This document shows, piece by piece, positions 26,965 through 36,788 of a stretch of DNA of 46,937 bases. The notes under the pieces were generated by a model. That model was not told where the DNA came from. It searched no databases and saw only the letters and a program-made list of their open reading frames with translations. Positions within the stretch are counted from its first letter, which is position 1; every line of letters begins with the position of its first letter. The stretch is from Tindallia sp. MSAO_Bac2 (GTDB lineage: Bacteria > Bacillota > Clostridia > Peptostreptococcales > Tindalliaceae): assembly GCA_003838145.1 (NCBI GenBank), contig QYZZ01000054.1, positions 1 to 46,937 on the forward strand. The letters are read 5' to 3'. Both the position numbers and the translations under genes were made by a program.

Positions 26965-27029
26965 GGGTAAGGTTATTTAATATATTAACATAAAGAAAAG
27001 TGAGAATCACACATAAGGGGGAGTTTTTC

Positions 27030-27974
27030 GTGGGTATTTTTAATCAGCTCAATCCATTGGCTCTGGTTATTATTGTATTTATATTGGTTATTTTCTTCAG
27101 TTCAGTCATTATTTCTTTTACTGTCCGAAGTAAATACCGTCAACTCGGTAACAGCCTGGATGATATCAAAGAACAGCGTTCCGGTCATCCAGTGCTAAAG
27201 TCTATTGTAGAAAACTATAAAGAGGCAGCTTCCGGAAATCACCATGAAGTAAATACTCAGGCCATCATCGAGCGGTTTTTTAACAGCGAATTCCGTTCGT
27301 TGGCACTGGCAGAGCGATTTACTAAGAGCGCTGTTTCTCTGATGATTATTCTCGGCTTACTTGGTACATTTTATGGTCTGACTCTTTCTATCGGGAAACT
27401 GGTGGAACTTTTAAGTGCCGGCGAAAATGTGGAAATGCTAACCAGTATGGATTCTATTATTGGCGGCCTTATCGAATCAGTCAGAGGTATGTCCGTAGCA
27501 TTCGTCACGTCTCTTTTTGCTATTTCATGTTCTGTTATTCTGACTATTGTTAACATCTTTAGCAATATTGAGACCGCCAGAGAAAAACTTTTCGTAGATA
27601 TAGAAGAGTACCTGGATAATGTTATTGCTCTGGAGCTGTCTAAAGAAAAAGAAAGTGAATATGAAATGCTAAGTAAAGCGCTGCAATCAACTTTAGATGA
27701 TTTTTCAACTAAGATGGAACATAGCTTTAATTTTGTCGTCGATGGATTCCAGGGTCCACTTCAAGCTGCAACGGCAGAAATTGGCAACGCTTCTGACCAG
27801 TTGCTCAAAAGCATTGCTCAGTTTGATCAGTCGATTGACAAGTTCCGTGAAAATACCAGGGATTTCTCTGAGTTTAATCATCATTTGAGAAGCAACATAG
27901 ACAGAATGAATGTTGGGTTTGCTGATTTGACCGAGGTGATAAACCAAACAAATAAGAAACTTGATCAACAATAA
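27030..27974 (+). CDS. MotA/TolQ/ExbB-type proton channel protein
   Basis: The product is about 314 residues. One membrane helix lies near the N-terminus (about 8-32); two more follow at about 95-115 (AVSLMIILGLLGTFYGLTLS) and about 145-170 (SVAFVTSLFAISCSVILTIV), the usual arrangement of ion-driven stator units. A long cytoplasmic helical tail runs from about 175 to the end. It should pair with the MotB/OmpA-like protein encoded 30 bases downstream. The start is GTG 27030, six bases after AAGGGGGAG. There are no flagellar genes nearby and no Zorya effector, so the driven machine is unknown. Confidence 0.82.
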   Translation: MGIFNQLNPLALVIIVFILVIFFSSVIISFTVRSKYRQLGNSLDDIKEQRSGHPVLKSIVENYKEAASGNHHEVNTQAIIERFFNSEFRSLALAERFTKSAVSLMIILGLLGTFYGLTLSIGKLVELLSAGENVEMLTSMDSIIGGLIESVRGMSVAFVTSLFAISCSVILTIVNIFSNIETAREKLFVDIEEYLDNVIALELSKEKESEYEMLSKALQSTLDDFSTKMEHSFNFVVDGFQGPLQAATAEIGNASDQLLKSIAQFDQSIDKFRENTRDFSEFNHHLRSNIDRMNVGFADLTEVINQTNKKLDQQ

Positions 27975-28004
27975 TGATGGGATTGATCGAAAGGCGGTTT
28001 CATT

Positions 28005-28943
28005 ATGAAGATCCGAAGAAGAAATTTTAAGAAACAGTCAGAAGCAGAAAACTTCTGGCCATCTTTTACAGATATGATTTCAACGATTGCGCTGGTTCTC
28101 TTTTTCTTAATGCTACTGGCATATATCCAAAATATTATCTCAGGAAAAAACCTGGAGTTTGCTGAACGACAGGTGTTGGATACACAGCAAAGACTTGAAC
28201 AGGCAAATGCAGAGATCAGCCAGGCAGAAGATAACCTCAGGCTTATCGAAGATCGACTGGAAGAGGTAAAGGCAGAGGTGGAAGAGGGAGAAATAGCACT
28301 GCAATTATCCGAAGAACAAATTGAAGAGCAACGTGAAGTCATCGCAGAAAGCAATCGAGAATTGGGAGAGTTACGCACTCGTCTTGAAAGTGTTGCTGTT
28401 TTAAGGCTTGATGTTCTTGAAAGGGTCAAGAATTCTATTGAGGCTGAGCTTGGATCGACCACGGCAGATGGTGATCCGTTGGTGAGCATTGCAGAAAACG
28501 GGAATATCGTTATCAATGAAGGGCTTGTTTTTGACTACAACTCCGCTACCGTCAAAGCAGATGGAGCAGAACTCCTTGATCAGTTAGCCAGTGCCTTTGA
28601 AAGAGTTTTAGATGATCGTTCTACAAGAAACAATATTGATGCCATCAGTATCCAGGGACACACAGACGACACTGGAAGCCCAGAGTATAATCGTGATTTG
28701 TCTACCCGAAGAGCAACCTCTGTAGTAAATCATATGATGAATGCCAACCAAAATCTCGAAAGAAAGTATGCAGATTATTTTGCAGCCAGCGGATACTCTG
28801 AGTTCAGACCAATCGCAACAAATCGAACGGCTGCAGGAAGAGCACAAAATCGTCGTATTGAAATATCTATTATTCTAAAAGATGATCAGGTTCAGGATAT
28901 TATTGAAACATACCTGGAAGAGTCTATGGATGTTTTTGATTAA
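28005..28943 (+). CDS. MotB/OmpA-like stator subunit
   Basis: The 312-residue protein has one N-terminal membrane helix (about 24-44). Just before it, SFTDMISTIALVLFF carries D23, at the position of the proton-binding aspartate of MotB. A coiled coil (about 50-130) follows, then an OmpA peptidoglycan-binding domain (about 160-295) with IQGHTDDTGSPEYNRDLSTRRA and AAGRAQNRRIEI. It should anchor the stator to the wall while the partner protein forms the channel. The ribosome binding site is GAAAGGCGG. The gene ends 8 bases from the convergent DUF368 gene, with no terminator visible between them. Confidence 0.85.
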   Translation: MKIRRRNFKKQSEAENFWPSFTDMISTIALVLFFLMLLAYIQNIISGKNLEFAERQVLDTQQRLEQANAEISQAEDNLRLIEDRLEEVKAEVEEGEIALQLSEEQIEEQREVIAESNRELGELRTRLESVAVLRLDVLERVKNSIEAELGSTTADGDPLVSIAENGNIVINEGLVFDYNSATVKADGAELLDQLASAFERVLDDRSTRNNIDAISIQGHTDDTGSPEYNRDLSTRRATSVVNHMMNANQNLERKYADYFAASGYSEFRPIATNRTAAGRAQNRRIEISIILKDDQVQDIIETYLEESMDVFD

Positions 28944-28951
28944 TATTTCTA

Positions 28952-29695
28952 TCATTTACCACTCCATTTCCATACAGGAATAAAACCTGCAAGGAATAGT
29001 AATACAATTTGTATGCTGAAGGAGTACGGGAATAATGCTCTTGAAGATCCAAGAATCAATCCCGCGAAAAAATAGGAAATGATCGCTCGATAACGATCAT
29101 ACAGTTTTTCAAGTAAGTGTACCAGCAAAAGCATTCCAGTTATACTGCCAGTTCCAAAAATTACCAGTTTAGAGATGACCAGTTCACTCAAGTAAAAAAG
29201 AACAGTGTCATAGACACCCATAACAATTAATACCGAGCTGCCGGGTAAACCCGGCAGCACCATTGTCGCACTGGATAATGCCCCTGCAACAAAAAGATAG
29301 GCTGAATTAATTTCCTCCAAAACATCAACGGCGCCAATCGGGTCATCACCAAGCATAAACCCAATAACAATCCCTATTCCCATAAAGATAATTCGTTTTT
29401 TGCTGAATCCGGGACAGCATTTTAAAACTGCGCGAATTGAAGCCAACAAACATCCGAGCAGAAAAACAGATGTTTTGTCCCTGTATTCCGTAAAAAACCA
29501 TGCAAATAATGAACCGCTTATATAAATACCCGTCATTATTCCAATCAATAATGGAATGTATGGTTTTAATATCCTGTTGGCCAGATCTCGAACCAATTGT
29601 TCGTAGATTCCAAAAATCACAAAGACCGTGCCGCCGCTCATACCCGGCAGTACCATGATAAAGCCCAAAACAACACCCTGCAGATATAAGACCAT
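28952..29695 (-). CDS. DUF368 membrane protein, undecaprenyl-phosphate transporter (PopT-like)
   Basis: The product is about 247 residues with about eight membrane segments. It carries the family's repeated motif: VLPGMSGGTVFVIFGIYE near the start and VLPGLPGSSVLIVMGVYD in the second half. DUF368 proteins have been identified as recycling transporters (flippases) of the lipid carrier undecaprenyl phosphate (PopT). I start at 29695, after AGAGGAG; the longest frame starts at 29740 with a poor site and would add a charged tail. It follows the Memo/AMMECR1 gene closely and is the last gene of that run. Confidence 0.85.
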   Translation of the reverse strand: MVLYLQGVVLGFIMVLPGMSGGTVFVIFGIYEQLVRDLANRILKPYIPLLIGIMTGIYISGSLFAWFFTEYRDKTSVFLLGCLLASIRAVLKCCPGFSKKRIIFMGIGIVIGFMLGDDPIGAVDVLEEINSAYLFVAGALSSATMVLPGLPGSSVLIVMGVYDTVLFYLSELVISKLVIFGTGSITGMLLLVHLLEKLYDRYRAIISYFFAGLILGSSRALFPYSFSIQIVLLFLAGFIPVWKWSGK

Positions 29696-29736
29696 TTCGA
29701 CACTCCTCTGGTGACAGTATTTATTCAATTTGAAGC

Positions 29737-31053
29737 TCATGCAAAGCGTTCAACCTGGAACCGATAAATCCTGATTTTTTCATTTGTTCCAATTCCTGCT
29801 TTTTCTTTCGCTATTTCAAACTGCTGAATGGCCGTATCAACACCTTCCAAATCCGGAAGCAGTACACCACGCTTATATTTTGACTCTACCATAATACCAT
29901 ATTCTTTAGGGTTTAATACTTCTACCGTTTCTATCTCTTCCATATCTCCCAGTATATCCACTTTTATTGATATATCTTTTAATTCTTCTTCCTCTACTGG
30001 AGAAAACCTGGGATCCTTTGTAGCTGCTGCAATTGCATTGGCATTCACTTCCTGTAGAATATTATCGTAAGCAGGCATAATGGTCCCGATGCATCCACGA
30101 AGCCTTCCATTTTTATGAATAGATACAAATGATCCGGCTTTTCTGTGCCGCTTGTCTCTCAGCCATTTTTCGTCAAATATCTCTTCGAAATATTCCTCAG
30201 GGTTTATTGTTTCTCCTTCTGTTACATACTTTTTAATTGCTTCTTCTGCAACACGGACATACTGGTGCTTTTCGACAATGTTACAATCAGCAAAAGCTGT
30301 CAGGTATCCAACTCCAAATGGCCCCTCATAGGAACAAAGCTCAATATTACAGCGCATTGGTTTTACCATCTCGCTGGCTGCTATAAATGGATTCAGACCA
30401 CATTCTGCCGCCTCATTACGAAGATCTGTGCTTATATTCTTCAGTTGATCCAAATTTTTTTCTTTAAATGCTTTAACCACCAGCTCATCAAATATCGGAC
30501 CGGAAGGATGCTTTCCATAGGGCCCATCATGCCTCAGACGATGGCTCAAATCTCCACTTGCCAGTAATATAATATTTTCATTCTGCTCCTGTAGTAGCAT
30601 TCCCAAGCTATTTGATATACTGATCAACGCTTCCGAGTCATGAGGTCCAACACCTATTAAGACGATCTTAAAGTCCTTCAAGTGTTTCCAAATGAAGTAT
30701 AAAGGCACCAGAGCACCGTGGTCCAATGGCATATCCGCACGCGATAAACCAACTTGTTCATTAATTATATTAACCAGTTCAGTGTTGTTATTGATTTGTA
30801 TTTCGACATCCGGACATCCAAACTGTAAAAGACTTCCTCTCCATTTCTGGTTAGTAGCAATCGTCATAATTCCATTATATTGACTGTGCGGAGTTAGTAC
30901 AACTAAAGTATCAGGAGATTTGTTCACTATAGCCTCTACAAGTTTTTCCATACCTTTAATAGTATTCCCGGCTTCACGTTCCTTTCCTTTACCAACTTCC
31001 GGTATGATAATCGGTGGATGAGGTGCAAAAGCCACTCCTGCAACTGGTGACAT
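29737..31053 (-). CDS. AmmeMemoRadiSam system proteins B and A fused (LigB/Memo-like plus AMMECR1)
   Basis: The 438-residue protein joins two domains. The N-terminal ~260 residues are of the Memo/class III extradiol dioxygenase (LigB) fold, with H12 (APHPPIIIPEVG), H56 (LTPHSQ), MPLDHGALVPLYF and ASGDLSHRLRHDGP. The C-terminal ~170 residues are an AMMECR1 domain with its signature LRGCIG (about residue 315). The radical SAM partner is encoded 22 bases upstream on the same strand. The three-part set is conserved across bacteria and archaea, but its reaction is not established. The site GGGGAAATGATGA precedes the ATG. Confidence 0.92.
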   Translation of the reverse strand: MSPVAGVAFAPHPPIIIPEVGKGKEREAGNTIKGMEKLVEAIVNKSPDTLVVLTPHSQYNGIMTIATNQKWRGSLLQFGCPDVEIQINNNTELVNIINEQVGLSRADMPLDHGALVPLYFIWKHLKDFKIVLIGVGPHDSEALISISNSLGMLLQEQNENIILLASGDLSHRLRHDGPYGKHPSGPIFDELVVKAFKEKNLDQLKNISTDLRNEAAECGLNPFIAASEMVKPMRCNIELCSYEGPFGVGYLTAFADCNIVEKHQYVRVAEEAIKKYVTEGETINPEEYFEEIFDEKWLRDKRHRKAGSFVSIHKNGRLRGCIGTIMPAYDNILQEVNANAIAAATKDPRFSPVEEEELKDISIKVDILGDMEEIETVEVLNPKEYGIMVESKYKRGVLLPDLEGVDTAIQQFEIAKEKAGIGTNEKIRIYRFQVERFA

Positions 31054-31075
31054 TCATCATTTCCCCTTTCTTTAT

Positions 31076-31921
31076 TTAAATATTCCCAAGGTATACATTG
31101 TCAAGGTATTTTAAAGCTGTTTTTTTGACTTGCTCCATCCAACTCTTCGGAGTCATTGAAGCGTGGTACTGATGACTGGGAAAATATCGGCTTAGATGCA
31201 GTGGGATTTGCGGAGAAAGGCCAGAAATCCATTGGAACATTCTTTCCAACTCATTCAATTTATGCATATCAGTCACTAATAGTGTAGTAATTTCTATATG
31301 GCACTGGCTATGTGCACTGGATATAGATCTTAATACAGTATCCAGATCACCGCCACAAAAGCTCTGATAGGTTTTCTCAGAAAAAGCCTTTAAATCTACG
31401 TTCATCGCATCAATAAAAGGTAGCAGTTCCTTTAATGGTGCTTCTTCAATATACCCATTTGTTACCATTATATTGGATAACCCTTTTTGCTTTGCTAATT
31501 TAGCCGTCTCATATACATATTCATAATATACTGTTGGTTCATTGTAGGTATATGATATACTGGGTATGCCCATTTCAATTGCCCTGTTGATAAGAATTTC
31601 AGGTGTAACATTTCTGGTACCTGGATTTCCCATTGATATATGATAGTTTTGGCAATACGGGCATCTTAAGTTACATCCAAAACTACCTATGGAAAGGGTT
31701 GTGGTACCTGGCATAAAATGAAATAATGGTTTTTTTTCGACAGGATCCAGGTTAATAGCTGTCAGCTGACCATAGTTGATGCTTATCAAGCTACCTTTTT
31801 CATTTTTTCTTACACTGCATTTACCCGCTTTGCCCGATAAAATAACACACCTATGTGGACAAAGCATGCATTGAACATCAAGCTTTTCCGGAAACACTTG
31901 GTAATGCATTGCTTCACGCAT
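31076..31921 (-). CDS. amrS: AmmeMemoRadiSam system radical SAM enzyme
   Basis: The product is about 281 residues. The cluster motif is CNLRCPYC (C-x3-C-x2-C), starting GSFGCNLRCPYCQNYHISM. An N-terminal cysteine-rich segment, CMLCPHRCVILSGKAGKCSVR, is typical of this family and of pyruvate formate-lyase activase-like proteins. It is predicted to be a SAM-dependent glycyl-radical-type or other radical enzyme, with an unknown target. I start it at 31921, after AGGAGGG; longer in-frame starts overlap this site. It lies after a terminator that follows clpB, so it may be transcribed from its own promoter. Confidence 0.92.
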   Translation of the reverse strand: MREAMHYQVFPEKLDVQCMLCPHRCVILSGKAGKCSVRKNEKGSLISINYGQLTAINLDPVEKKPLFHFMPGTTTLSIGSFGCNLRCPYCQNYHISMGNPGTRNVTPEILINRAIEMGIPSISYTYNEPTVYYEYVYETAKLAKQKGLSNIMVTNGYIEEAPLKELLPFIDAMNVDLKAFSEKTYQSFCGGDLDTVLRSISSAHSQCHIEITTLLVTDMHKLNELERMFQWISGLSPQIPLHLSRYFPSHQYHASMTPKSWMEQVKKTALKYLDNVYLGNI

Positions 31922-31951
31922 ATCTGACCCTCCTGATCCATAACCACACAT

Positions 31952-31995
31952 TAAAACATCCTCTTACATAATTTTATCATTAAATAAGAGGATGT
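31952..31995 (-). terminator. Terminator after clpB
   Basis: On the minus strand an 11-bp stem (ACATCCTCTTA with TAAGAGGATGT; arms 31985-31995 and 31956-31966) with an 18-base loop is followed by TTTTAA. It starts 10 bases beyond the clpB stop and separates it from amrS. Confidence 0.75.
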
Positions 31996-32004
31996 AAAAT
32001 CAAG

Positions 32005-34608
32005 TTAATTTCTTTTTATTACCTCATAAGTTAACTGGCCATTAGTTTTAGTAACTTTAATCAAACTTCCAGTTTGGACTTCTCCTTTAAGAATTAACTT
32101 CCCTATGCCGGTTTCCATTTCTTTTTGAATTAACCGTTTTATTGGCCTCGCTCCGTAGATCGAAGAATATCCTTTATCCATAATATATTCTTTAGCTTCT
32201 TTATCAACTTCAATTTGTATTTGCTGTTCCCGGAGTCTCGTTTCTATCTGGTTTACAGAAATATCAATAATACGGAATATTTCCTCACGTTCTAATGGTT
32301 TAAATAGAACGGTTTCATCGATTCGATTCAAGAACTCAGGTCTAAACAGTGTTTGTAATTCGTGGTGCACCTTATTTCGGGTTTCCTCCGACAAATTGGT
32401 GGCTTTACTTAAATCTTCCAGTATATAGTGACTACCCACATTTGAAGTCATTATCACCAAAGTGTTTTTAAAATCTACGGTTTTTCCATGACTGTCCGTT
32501 AGTCTGCCGTCATCCAATAATTGAAGCAGAATGTGAAATACATCAGGATGTGCTTTTTCTATTTCATCCAACAAAATCACACTATATGGCTTGCGCCTTA
32601 CGGCTTCAGTTAGCTGACCTCCCTCTTCATAACCAACATATCCAGGTGGTGCTCCGATTAGTCTTGAAACTGAGAATTTTTCCATATATTCGCTCATATC
32701 GATGCGAATCATGTTGTTTTCGCTGTCGAAAAGAGCCTCTGCCAGAGCTTTTGCCAGTTCAGTCTTCCCTACACCAGTTGGCCCAAGAAACAAGAATGAT
32801 CCCATCGGCTTGTACAGGTCTTTTAACCCGGAGCGAGCTCTGATAACTGCATCACTCACAGCACTAACCGCTTCATTTTGACCGATTACGCGTTGATGCA
32901 GGATGTCTTCAAGTTTCAACAGTTTTTCTTTTTCACTTTCCATCAGTTTGGTAACAGGGATACCCGTCCATTTTGAGATAATTTCACTGATTTCACATTC
33001 TGTCACTTCTTCCTTTAGCATTCGTGATTCACCATAGGCTTCCAGCTTTGCCTGCTGCTCTTTAATTTTCTTTTCTGTCTCTGGCAAAACGCCATAACGA
33101 AGCCTTGCCAGTTCTTCAAGATTATACTGTCGCTCAGCGTTTTCAATTGCCTGCCTTGTTTCCTCCAGCTCCTGTTTCAGTTCTTTTTCTTTAACTAATG
33201 CATCTTTTTCCTGCTTCCATCTGGTTTGAAGTTGCTCATGGCTTTCTTTCAACTGCAGCAATTCTTTTTCCAGTTGTTGAAGTCTTTCTCTCGATGAATC
33301 ATCTTTTTCTTTTTTTAATGCTTCTTTTTCAATTTCAAGTTGCATCATACGTCGCTGAAGTTCATCTAATTCAGACGGCATACTGTCAATTTCTGTACGA
33401 ATCATCGCTGCGGCTTCATCCATAAGGTCAATGGCTTTATCCGGTAAAAATCGATCAGTAATGTATCTATCAGAAAGAACAGCGCATGCCACCAGAGCAT
33501 TATCCGTAATTCTAACACCATGATGAATTTCAAATCGTTCTTTTAAACCTCTCAATATAGAAATGGTTGTCTCCACATCCGGAGCATCTATTAATACCTT
33601 TTGAAATCTCCTTTCAAGTGCCGCATCTTTTTCTATATATTTCCGATGCTCATCCAACGTTGTTGCTCCTATACAGTGTAGCTCCCCACGGGCTAACATT
33701 GGTTTGAGAATATTGCCGGCATCCATCGAACCTTCGGTTTTACCAGCTCCAACAATATTGTGTATTTCGTCTACAAAGAGAATAATATGTCCTTCAGATT
33801 TTTCAATCTCTTTTAGAACAGCTTTTAATCGCTCCTCAAATTCACCTCTATACTTCGCTCCCGCTATTAAGGCACCCATATCAAGGGCAAAGATAGTTTT
33901 ATTTTTTAATCCTTCCGGAACATCACCTTTAACTATTCTTTGAGCCAAACCCTCAGCGATAGCAGTTTTACCAACTCCAGGATCACCAATCAGCACCGGG
34001 TTGTTTTTTGTTCTCCGGCTTAGAATTCTAATAACCCGCCTTATTTCTGAGTCTCTTCCAATTACTGGGTCCAATTTGTTTTTTCTTGCCATCTCAACAA
34101 GGTCTCTGCCATATTTTGTTAAAGGATTATACGTATCCTCCGGATTTTGACTGGTTACCCTCTGATTACCCCTAACTTCATTTAACGCCTTTAAAAAATC
34201 TTCTTCCCGAATGTTAAACCGTTTAAATATGTTTGCCGAAGCGTTGTCCTTCTCTCTGATCAGACTCAGATAAAGGTGTTCAACAGCAACGTATTCATCT
34301 TTAAATTCTTTAGCTACCTTCTCTGACTGAATTAGAATCTGATTTAACCTTCTGGTAGCATATACTTCATTTGCTCCTGTACCTGTAACTGAGGGAAACT
34401 TGTTAACTTCTGTTTCAATGGCATCAGTAATCTGCTTCAAAGGCAAATTCATATGTTGCAACAATGATGCTATTAACCCATTTTCCTGTTGTAACAAGGC
34501 AAAGTGCAAATGTTCTCCATCAATATATTGATGATTTTTTTCTATAGCGATCTGTTGTGCCTGTATTATTGCTTCCTGAGATTTTTGCGTAAACTTTTCC
34601 ATCTGCAT
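32005..34608 (-). CDS. clpB: ATP-dependent chaperone ClpB
   Basis: The 867-residue disaggregase has the usual length. The N-terminal Clp repeat domain (about 1-145) begins [19 protein letters not shown]+ module 1 has Walker [14 protein letters not shown] and the Walker B region [12 protein letters not shown]; a coiled-coil middle domain spans about 400-520; module 2 has Walker [15 protein letters not shown] and the sensor/arginine regions up to [13 protein letters not shown]. It threads aggregated proteins together with DnaK/DnaJ. AGGAGG precedes the start. It lies 16 bases after the DnaJ-like gene under a CtsR operator, so it should be heat-stress induced. Confidence 0.97.
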   Translation of the reverse strand: MQMEKFTQKSQEAIIQAQQIAIEKNHQYIDGEHLHFALLQQENGLIASLLQHMNLPLKQITDAIETEVNKFPSVTGTGANEVYATRRLNQILIQSEKVAKEFKDEYVAVEHLYLSLIREKDNASANIFKRFNIREEDFLKALNEVRGNQRVTSQNPEDTYNPLTKYGRDLVEMARKNKLDPVIGRDSEIRRVIRILSRRTKNNPVLIGDPGVGKTAIAEGLAQRIVKGDVPEGLKNKTIFALDMGALIAGAKYRGEFEERLKAVLKEIEKSEGHIILFVDEIHNIVGAGKTEGSMDAGNILKPMLARGELHCIGATTLDEHRKYIEKDAALERRFQKVLIDAPDVETTISILRGLKERFEIHHGVRITDNALVACAVLSDRYITDRFLPDKAIDLMDEAAAMIRTEIDSMPSELDELQRRMMQLEIEKEALKKEKDDSSRERLQQLEKELLQLKESHEQLQTRWKQEKDALVKEKELKQELEETRQAIENAERQYNLEELARLRYGVLPETEKKIKEQQAKLEAYGESRMLKEEVTECEISEIISKWTGIPVTKLMESEKEKLLKLEDILHQRVIGQNEAVSAVSDAVIRARSGLKDLYKPMGSFLFLGPTGVGKTELAKALAEALFDSENNMIRIDMSEYMEKFSVSRLIGAPPGYVGYEEGGQLTEAVRRKPYSVILLDEIEKAHPDVFHILLQLLDDGRLTDSHGKTVDFKNTLVIMTSNVGSHYILEDLSKATNLSEETRNKVHHELQTLFRPEFLNRIDETVLFKPLEREEIFRIIDISVNQIETRLREQQIQIEVDKEAKEYIMDKGYSSIYGARPIKRLIQKEMETGIGKLILKGEVQTGSLIKVTKTNGQLTYEVIKRN

Positions 34609-34624
34609 ATCTGTTCCTCCTATC

Positions 34625-35572
34625 TCACATTCTTGGGTTAAAACTCGATACTTCTCTTAAAGACTCATACAGCCTTTTTTCTTTTTCTGATAAGGGATAC
34701 GGGTTTTTAATCAGAATCTCAATGTACAAATCTCCTCTTCTGCCCTTTCGATCTCTATATCCTTTACCAGATAATTTCAGCTTTTTACCAGACTGACTGC
34801 CAGAAGGAATTTTGACCTTAATACCACCAGCAATACTCTCAAATTTAATTTCAGCACCAAGCGCAGCCTCCCAGGGTGATACATATAGTTTCTGATGAAT
34901 ATCCAAGCCTTCTAACTTAATGTTTTTATCATCTTTTACATTAATATTTAAAATTAAATCACCCTGCTGATTTCCACTAGCCGTTTTAAATCCTTGTCCT
35001 TTTAATTTAACGCGTTCACCCGAAAGAATGCCAGCGGGTATTTTTACCGACAGTGTCCTGTCCTGATTGCCAAGGTTAATCATGAATTTTTTTTCTTTTC
35101 CATGATAAGCTTCCTCCAGCGTGATATTTAACTCTGCTTCTACGTTTGATGGTTGCTGCTGAAAAGATTGACTGGAATACCTTGTTCCTCCAAAAAAGTC
35201 ATTTATATCGAAGCCGGCTCCATCACCGAAAAAAGCTTCAAAAAAGTCGCTAAACCCTCCGTGACTGCTTTGCCGAAAGTTAGTCTCATAACTACTATTA
35301 GAGAAATTAAACCCAAATTGACTCGGATCAAATTCAGCTCCATTTTGAAAACCCTGATAGTTTTTAAGCTGATCATATTTCTTTCTTTTTTCTTCATTCC
35401 CAAGAACTTCATAAGCTTCGTTAATTTCTTTAAAGTTTTTCTCAGCTTCCTTGTCTCCGGGATGTGTGTCTGGGTGATATTCTTTAGCCAGTTTTCTATA
35501 TGCTTTCTTAATTTCAGCATGCGAAGCATTTTCATTTACACCAAGTATTTTATAATAATCTTTATATTTCAT
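34625..35572 (-). CDS. DnaJ/CbpA-like co-chaperone
   Basis: The product is about 315 residues. The J domain (about 1-70) contains the HPD motif ([11 protein letters not shown]), followed by a Gly/Phe-rich linker and a DnaJ C-terminal substrate-binding domain. The zinc-finger domain of full DnaJ is absent, as in CbpA. It would stimulate DnaK and deliver clients. The start is ATG 35572, after GAGGG; an in-frame GTG at 35581 overlaps that site. It forms an operon with clpB, an unusual pairing by comparison with grpE-dnaK-dnaJ. Confidence 0.9.
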   Translation of the reverse strand: MKYKDYYKILGVNENASHAEIKKAYRKLAKEYHPDTHPGDKEAEKNFKEINEAYEVLGNEEKRKKYDQLKNYQGFQNGAEFDPSQFGFNFSNSSYETNFRQSSHGGFSDFFEAFFGDGAGFDINDFFGGTRYSSQSFQQQPSNVEAELNITLEEAYHGKEKKFMINLGNQDRTLSVKIPAGILSGERVKLKGQGFKTASGNQQGDLILNINVKDDKNIKLEGLDIHQKLYVSPWEAALGAEIKFESIAGGIKVKIPSGSQSGKKLKLSGKGYRDRKGRRGDLYIEILIKNPYPLSEKEKRLYESLREVSSFNPRM

Positions 35573-35586
35573 ACCAATCACCCTCT

Positions 35587-35603
35587 TTCGACTTTCTTTG
35601 ACC
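35587..35603 (-). promoter_or_regulatory. CtsR operator
   Basis: The minus strand reads GGTCAAAGAAAGTCGAA, two CtsR heptads (GGTCAAA, 3-base spacer, then AGTCGAA, 5 of 7 matching). It lies between the -10 box and the ribosome binding site of the dnaJ-like/clpB operon, a normal place for CtsR repression. No ctsR gene is in the window. Confidence 0.75.
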
Positions 35604-35614
35604 TTTGTTCTTAT

Positions 35615-35642
35615 ATTATATCATTTCCCACTAAAAATGCAA
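35615..35642 (-). promoter_or_regulatory. Promoter of the dnaJ-like/clpB operon
   Basis: On the minus strand TTGCAT (complement of 35637-35642) and a perfect TATAAT (35615-35620) are separated by 16 bases. The CtsR box lies 11 bases downstream of the -10. Confidence 0.7.
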
Positions 35643-35688
35643 TGACACTTTTTCTTTTATCGTATATTACATACCACTCTGTTTATTA

Positions 35689-35717
35689 TTGTGTATTTTA
35701 GGTAGTATACTTATATA
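35689..35717 (+). promoter_or_regulatory. Promoter of the DHOD-like gene
   Basis: TTGTGT (35689-35694) and TATATA (35712-35717) are separated by 17 bases, 43 bases before the GTG start. It diverges from the chaperone promoter. Confidence 0.5.
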
Positions 35718-35760
35718 GCATATTCGTTGTCAATAATGCCAAAGAAATGGAGGGTTCTCT

Positions 35761-36756
35761 GTGTCTACTTTAAAAACAGAAATTTACGGTATTTCAATTG
35801 ATAGTCCCGTCGTTGTAGGTGCATGCACATTAACATCAAGGCCAGAAAAGGTTAAGGAACTTGAAAAATCCGGCGCCGGTGCTGTAATTATCAAATCTTT
35901 ATTCGAAGAAGAGTTACAGCTGGAACGGTATCAGCTGGATGAGCAACTGGAAAAATATAATGATTTGCACGCTGAGATGATAACTCATTTTCCTCACCTG
36001 GAACATGCTGGTGATTCGGCTCACCTGCAAATGGTCAAAAAAGTCAAGGATGCAGTTTCCATACCTGTGATTGCCAGCCTCAATGCCGTCACGATGAATG
36101 GTTGGATTAATTATGCGAAAGATCTTGAAAAAATTGGAGTTGACGGGTTAGAGCTAAATTTCTACTCTTTGCCTGTTGACAACAAATATACTGCTGAAGA
36201 CATTATTAATCGGCAGGTGGAAGTTATAAAAAATGTTAAAGAAGCTGTATCTATACCTGTTGGGATTAAACTGAGTCCATATTACACTCATTTAACCAGT
36301 ATTGCAGAAAAACTCAGCCAGGCAGGAGCAGATGGTTTTACCATGTTTAACAGATTCTTCCAGCCTGACGTTGATATTATGAGCGAAACAGAGTCTGTTA
36401 CTTTTTCTTTTAGCAACGTTCAAGACGATTTGCTGGCGATTCAATGGATTGCTCTTCTAAAAGACCAGCTGGACGTTCCTTTAACTGCCAGCAATGGAAT
36501 TCTGGATTATGAAGAAGCTGTAAAGGCAATGCTTGTAGGTGCAAAGTCAGTACAGGTCGTTAGTGCGCTATATAAGAATGGTACAGAACAAATCACCAAA
36601 ATTAATCAGGGGATTGAAAAATGGATGGAGTTGAAAGGATATAATCAGATAAGTGATTTTTGTGGTAAAATGAGTAAGGATAATCAAAGGGATCCGTGGG
36701 CTTATGAACGGGTTCAATATATAGAAATGCTGTTAAAAAAAGGTAGTTTTTTCTAA
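35761..36756 (+). CDS. Dihydroorotate dehydrogenase-like flavoprotein
   Basis: The 331-residue TIM-barrel protein belongs to the dihydroorotate dehydrogenase-like group (class related to PyrD/PreA). Flavin-site segments include SPVVVGACTLTS near residue 15, SIPVIASLNAVTMNGW near 98, IPVGIKLSPYYT near 165 and TASNGILDYEEAVKAMLVGAKSVQVVSA near 240-270. It differs from true PyrD around the substrate loop and has no pyr neighbours, so the substrate is uncertain. The start is GTG 35761, after GGAGGG. It is followed by fliL-like and ferritin-like genes on the same strand. Confidence 0.82.
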   Translation: MSTLKTEIYGISIDSPVVVGACTLTSRPEKVKELEKSGAGAVIIKSLFEEELQLERYQLDEQLEKYNDLHAEMITHFPHLEHAGDSAHLQMVKKVKDAVSIPVIASLNAVTMNGWINYAKDLEKIGVDGLELNFYSLPVDNKYTAEDIINRQVEVIKNVKEAVSIPVGIKLSPYYTHLTSIAEKLSQAGADGFTMFNRFFQPDVDIMSETESVTFSFSNVQDDLLAIQWIALLKDQLDVPLTASNGILDYEEAVKAMLVGAKSVQVVSALYKNGTEQITKINQGIEKWMELKGYNQISDFCGKMSKDNQRDPWAYERVQYIEMLLKKGSFF

Positions 36757-36788
36757 GTAACTGCCTTGTGTAAAGGATATGATCAATA

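Noticed and set aside
26977-26988. Palindrome TTAATATATTAA before the MotA-like gene
   Set aside because: It is pure A/T in an AT-rich region, where such a palindrome is likely by chance.
27965-28516. 183-residue open frame on the minus strand opposite the MotB-like gene
   Set aside because: It is rich in Ser and of low complexity, the mirror of the Glu/Gln coiled coil, and has no good ribosome binding site. It is a shadow of the real gene.
27030-28943. A full Zorya defence system
   Set aside because: Only the stator-like pair is present. The next gene is a convergent DUF368 transporter and no helicase or nuclease effector is adjacent.
35153-35701. 182-residue open frame opposite the dnaJ-like gene
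   Set aside because: It runs through the dnaJ-like coding region and its promoter/CtsR box. Its hydrophobic look comes from Lys/Glu codons read backwards.
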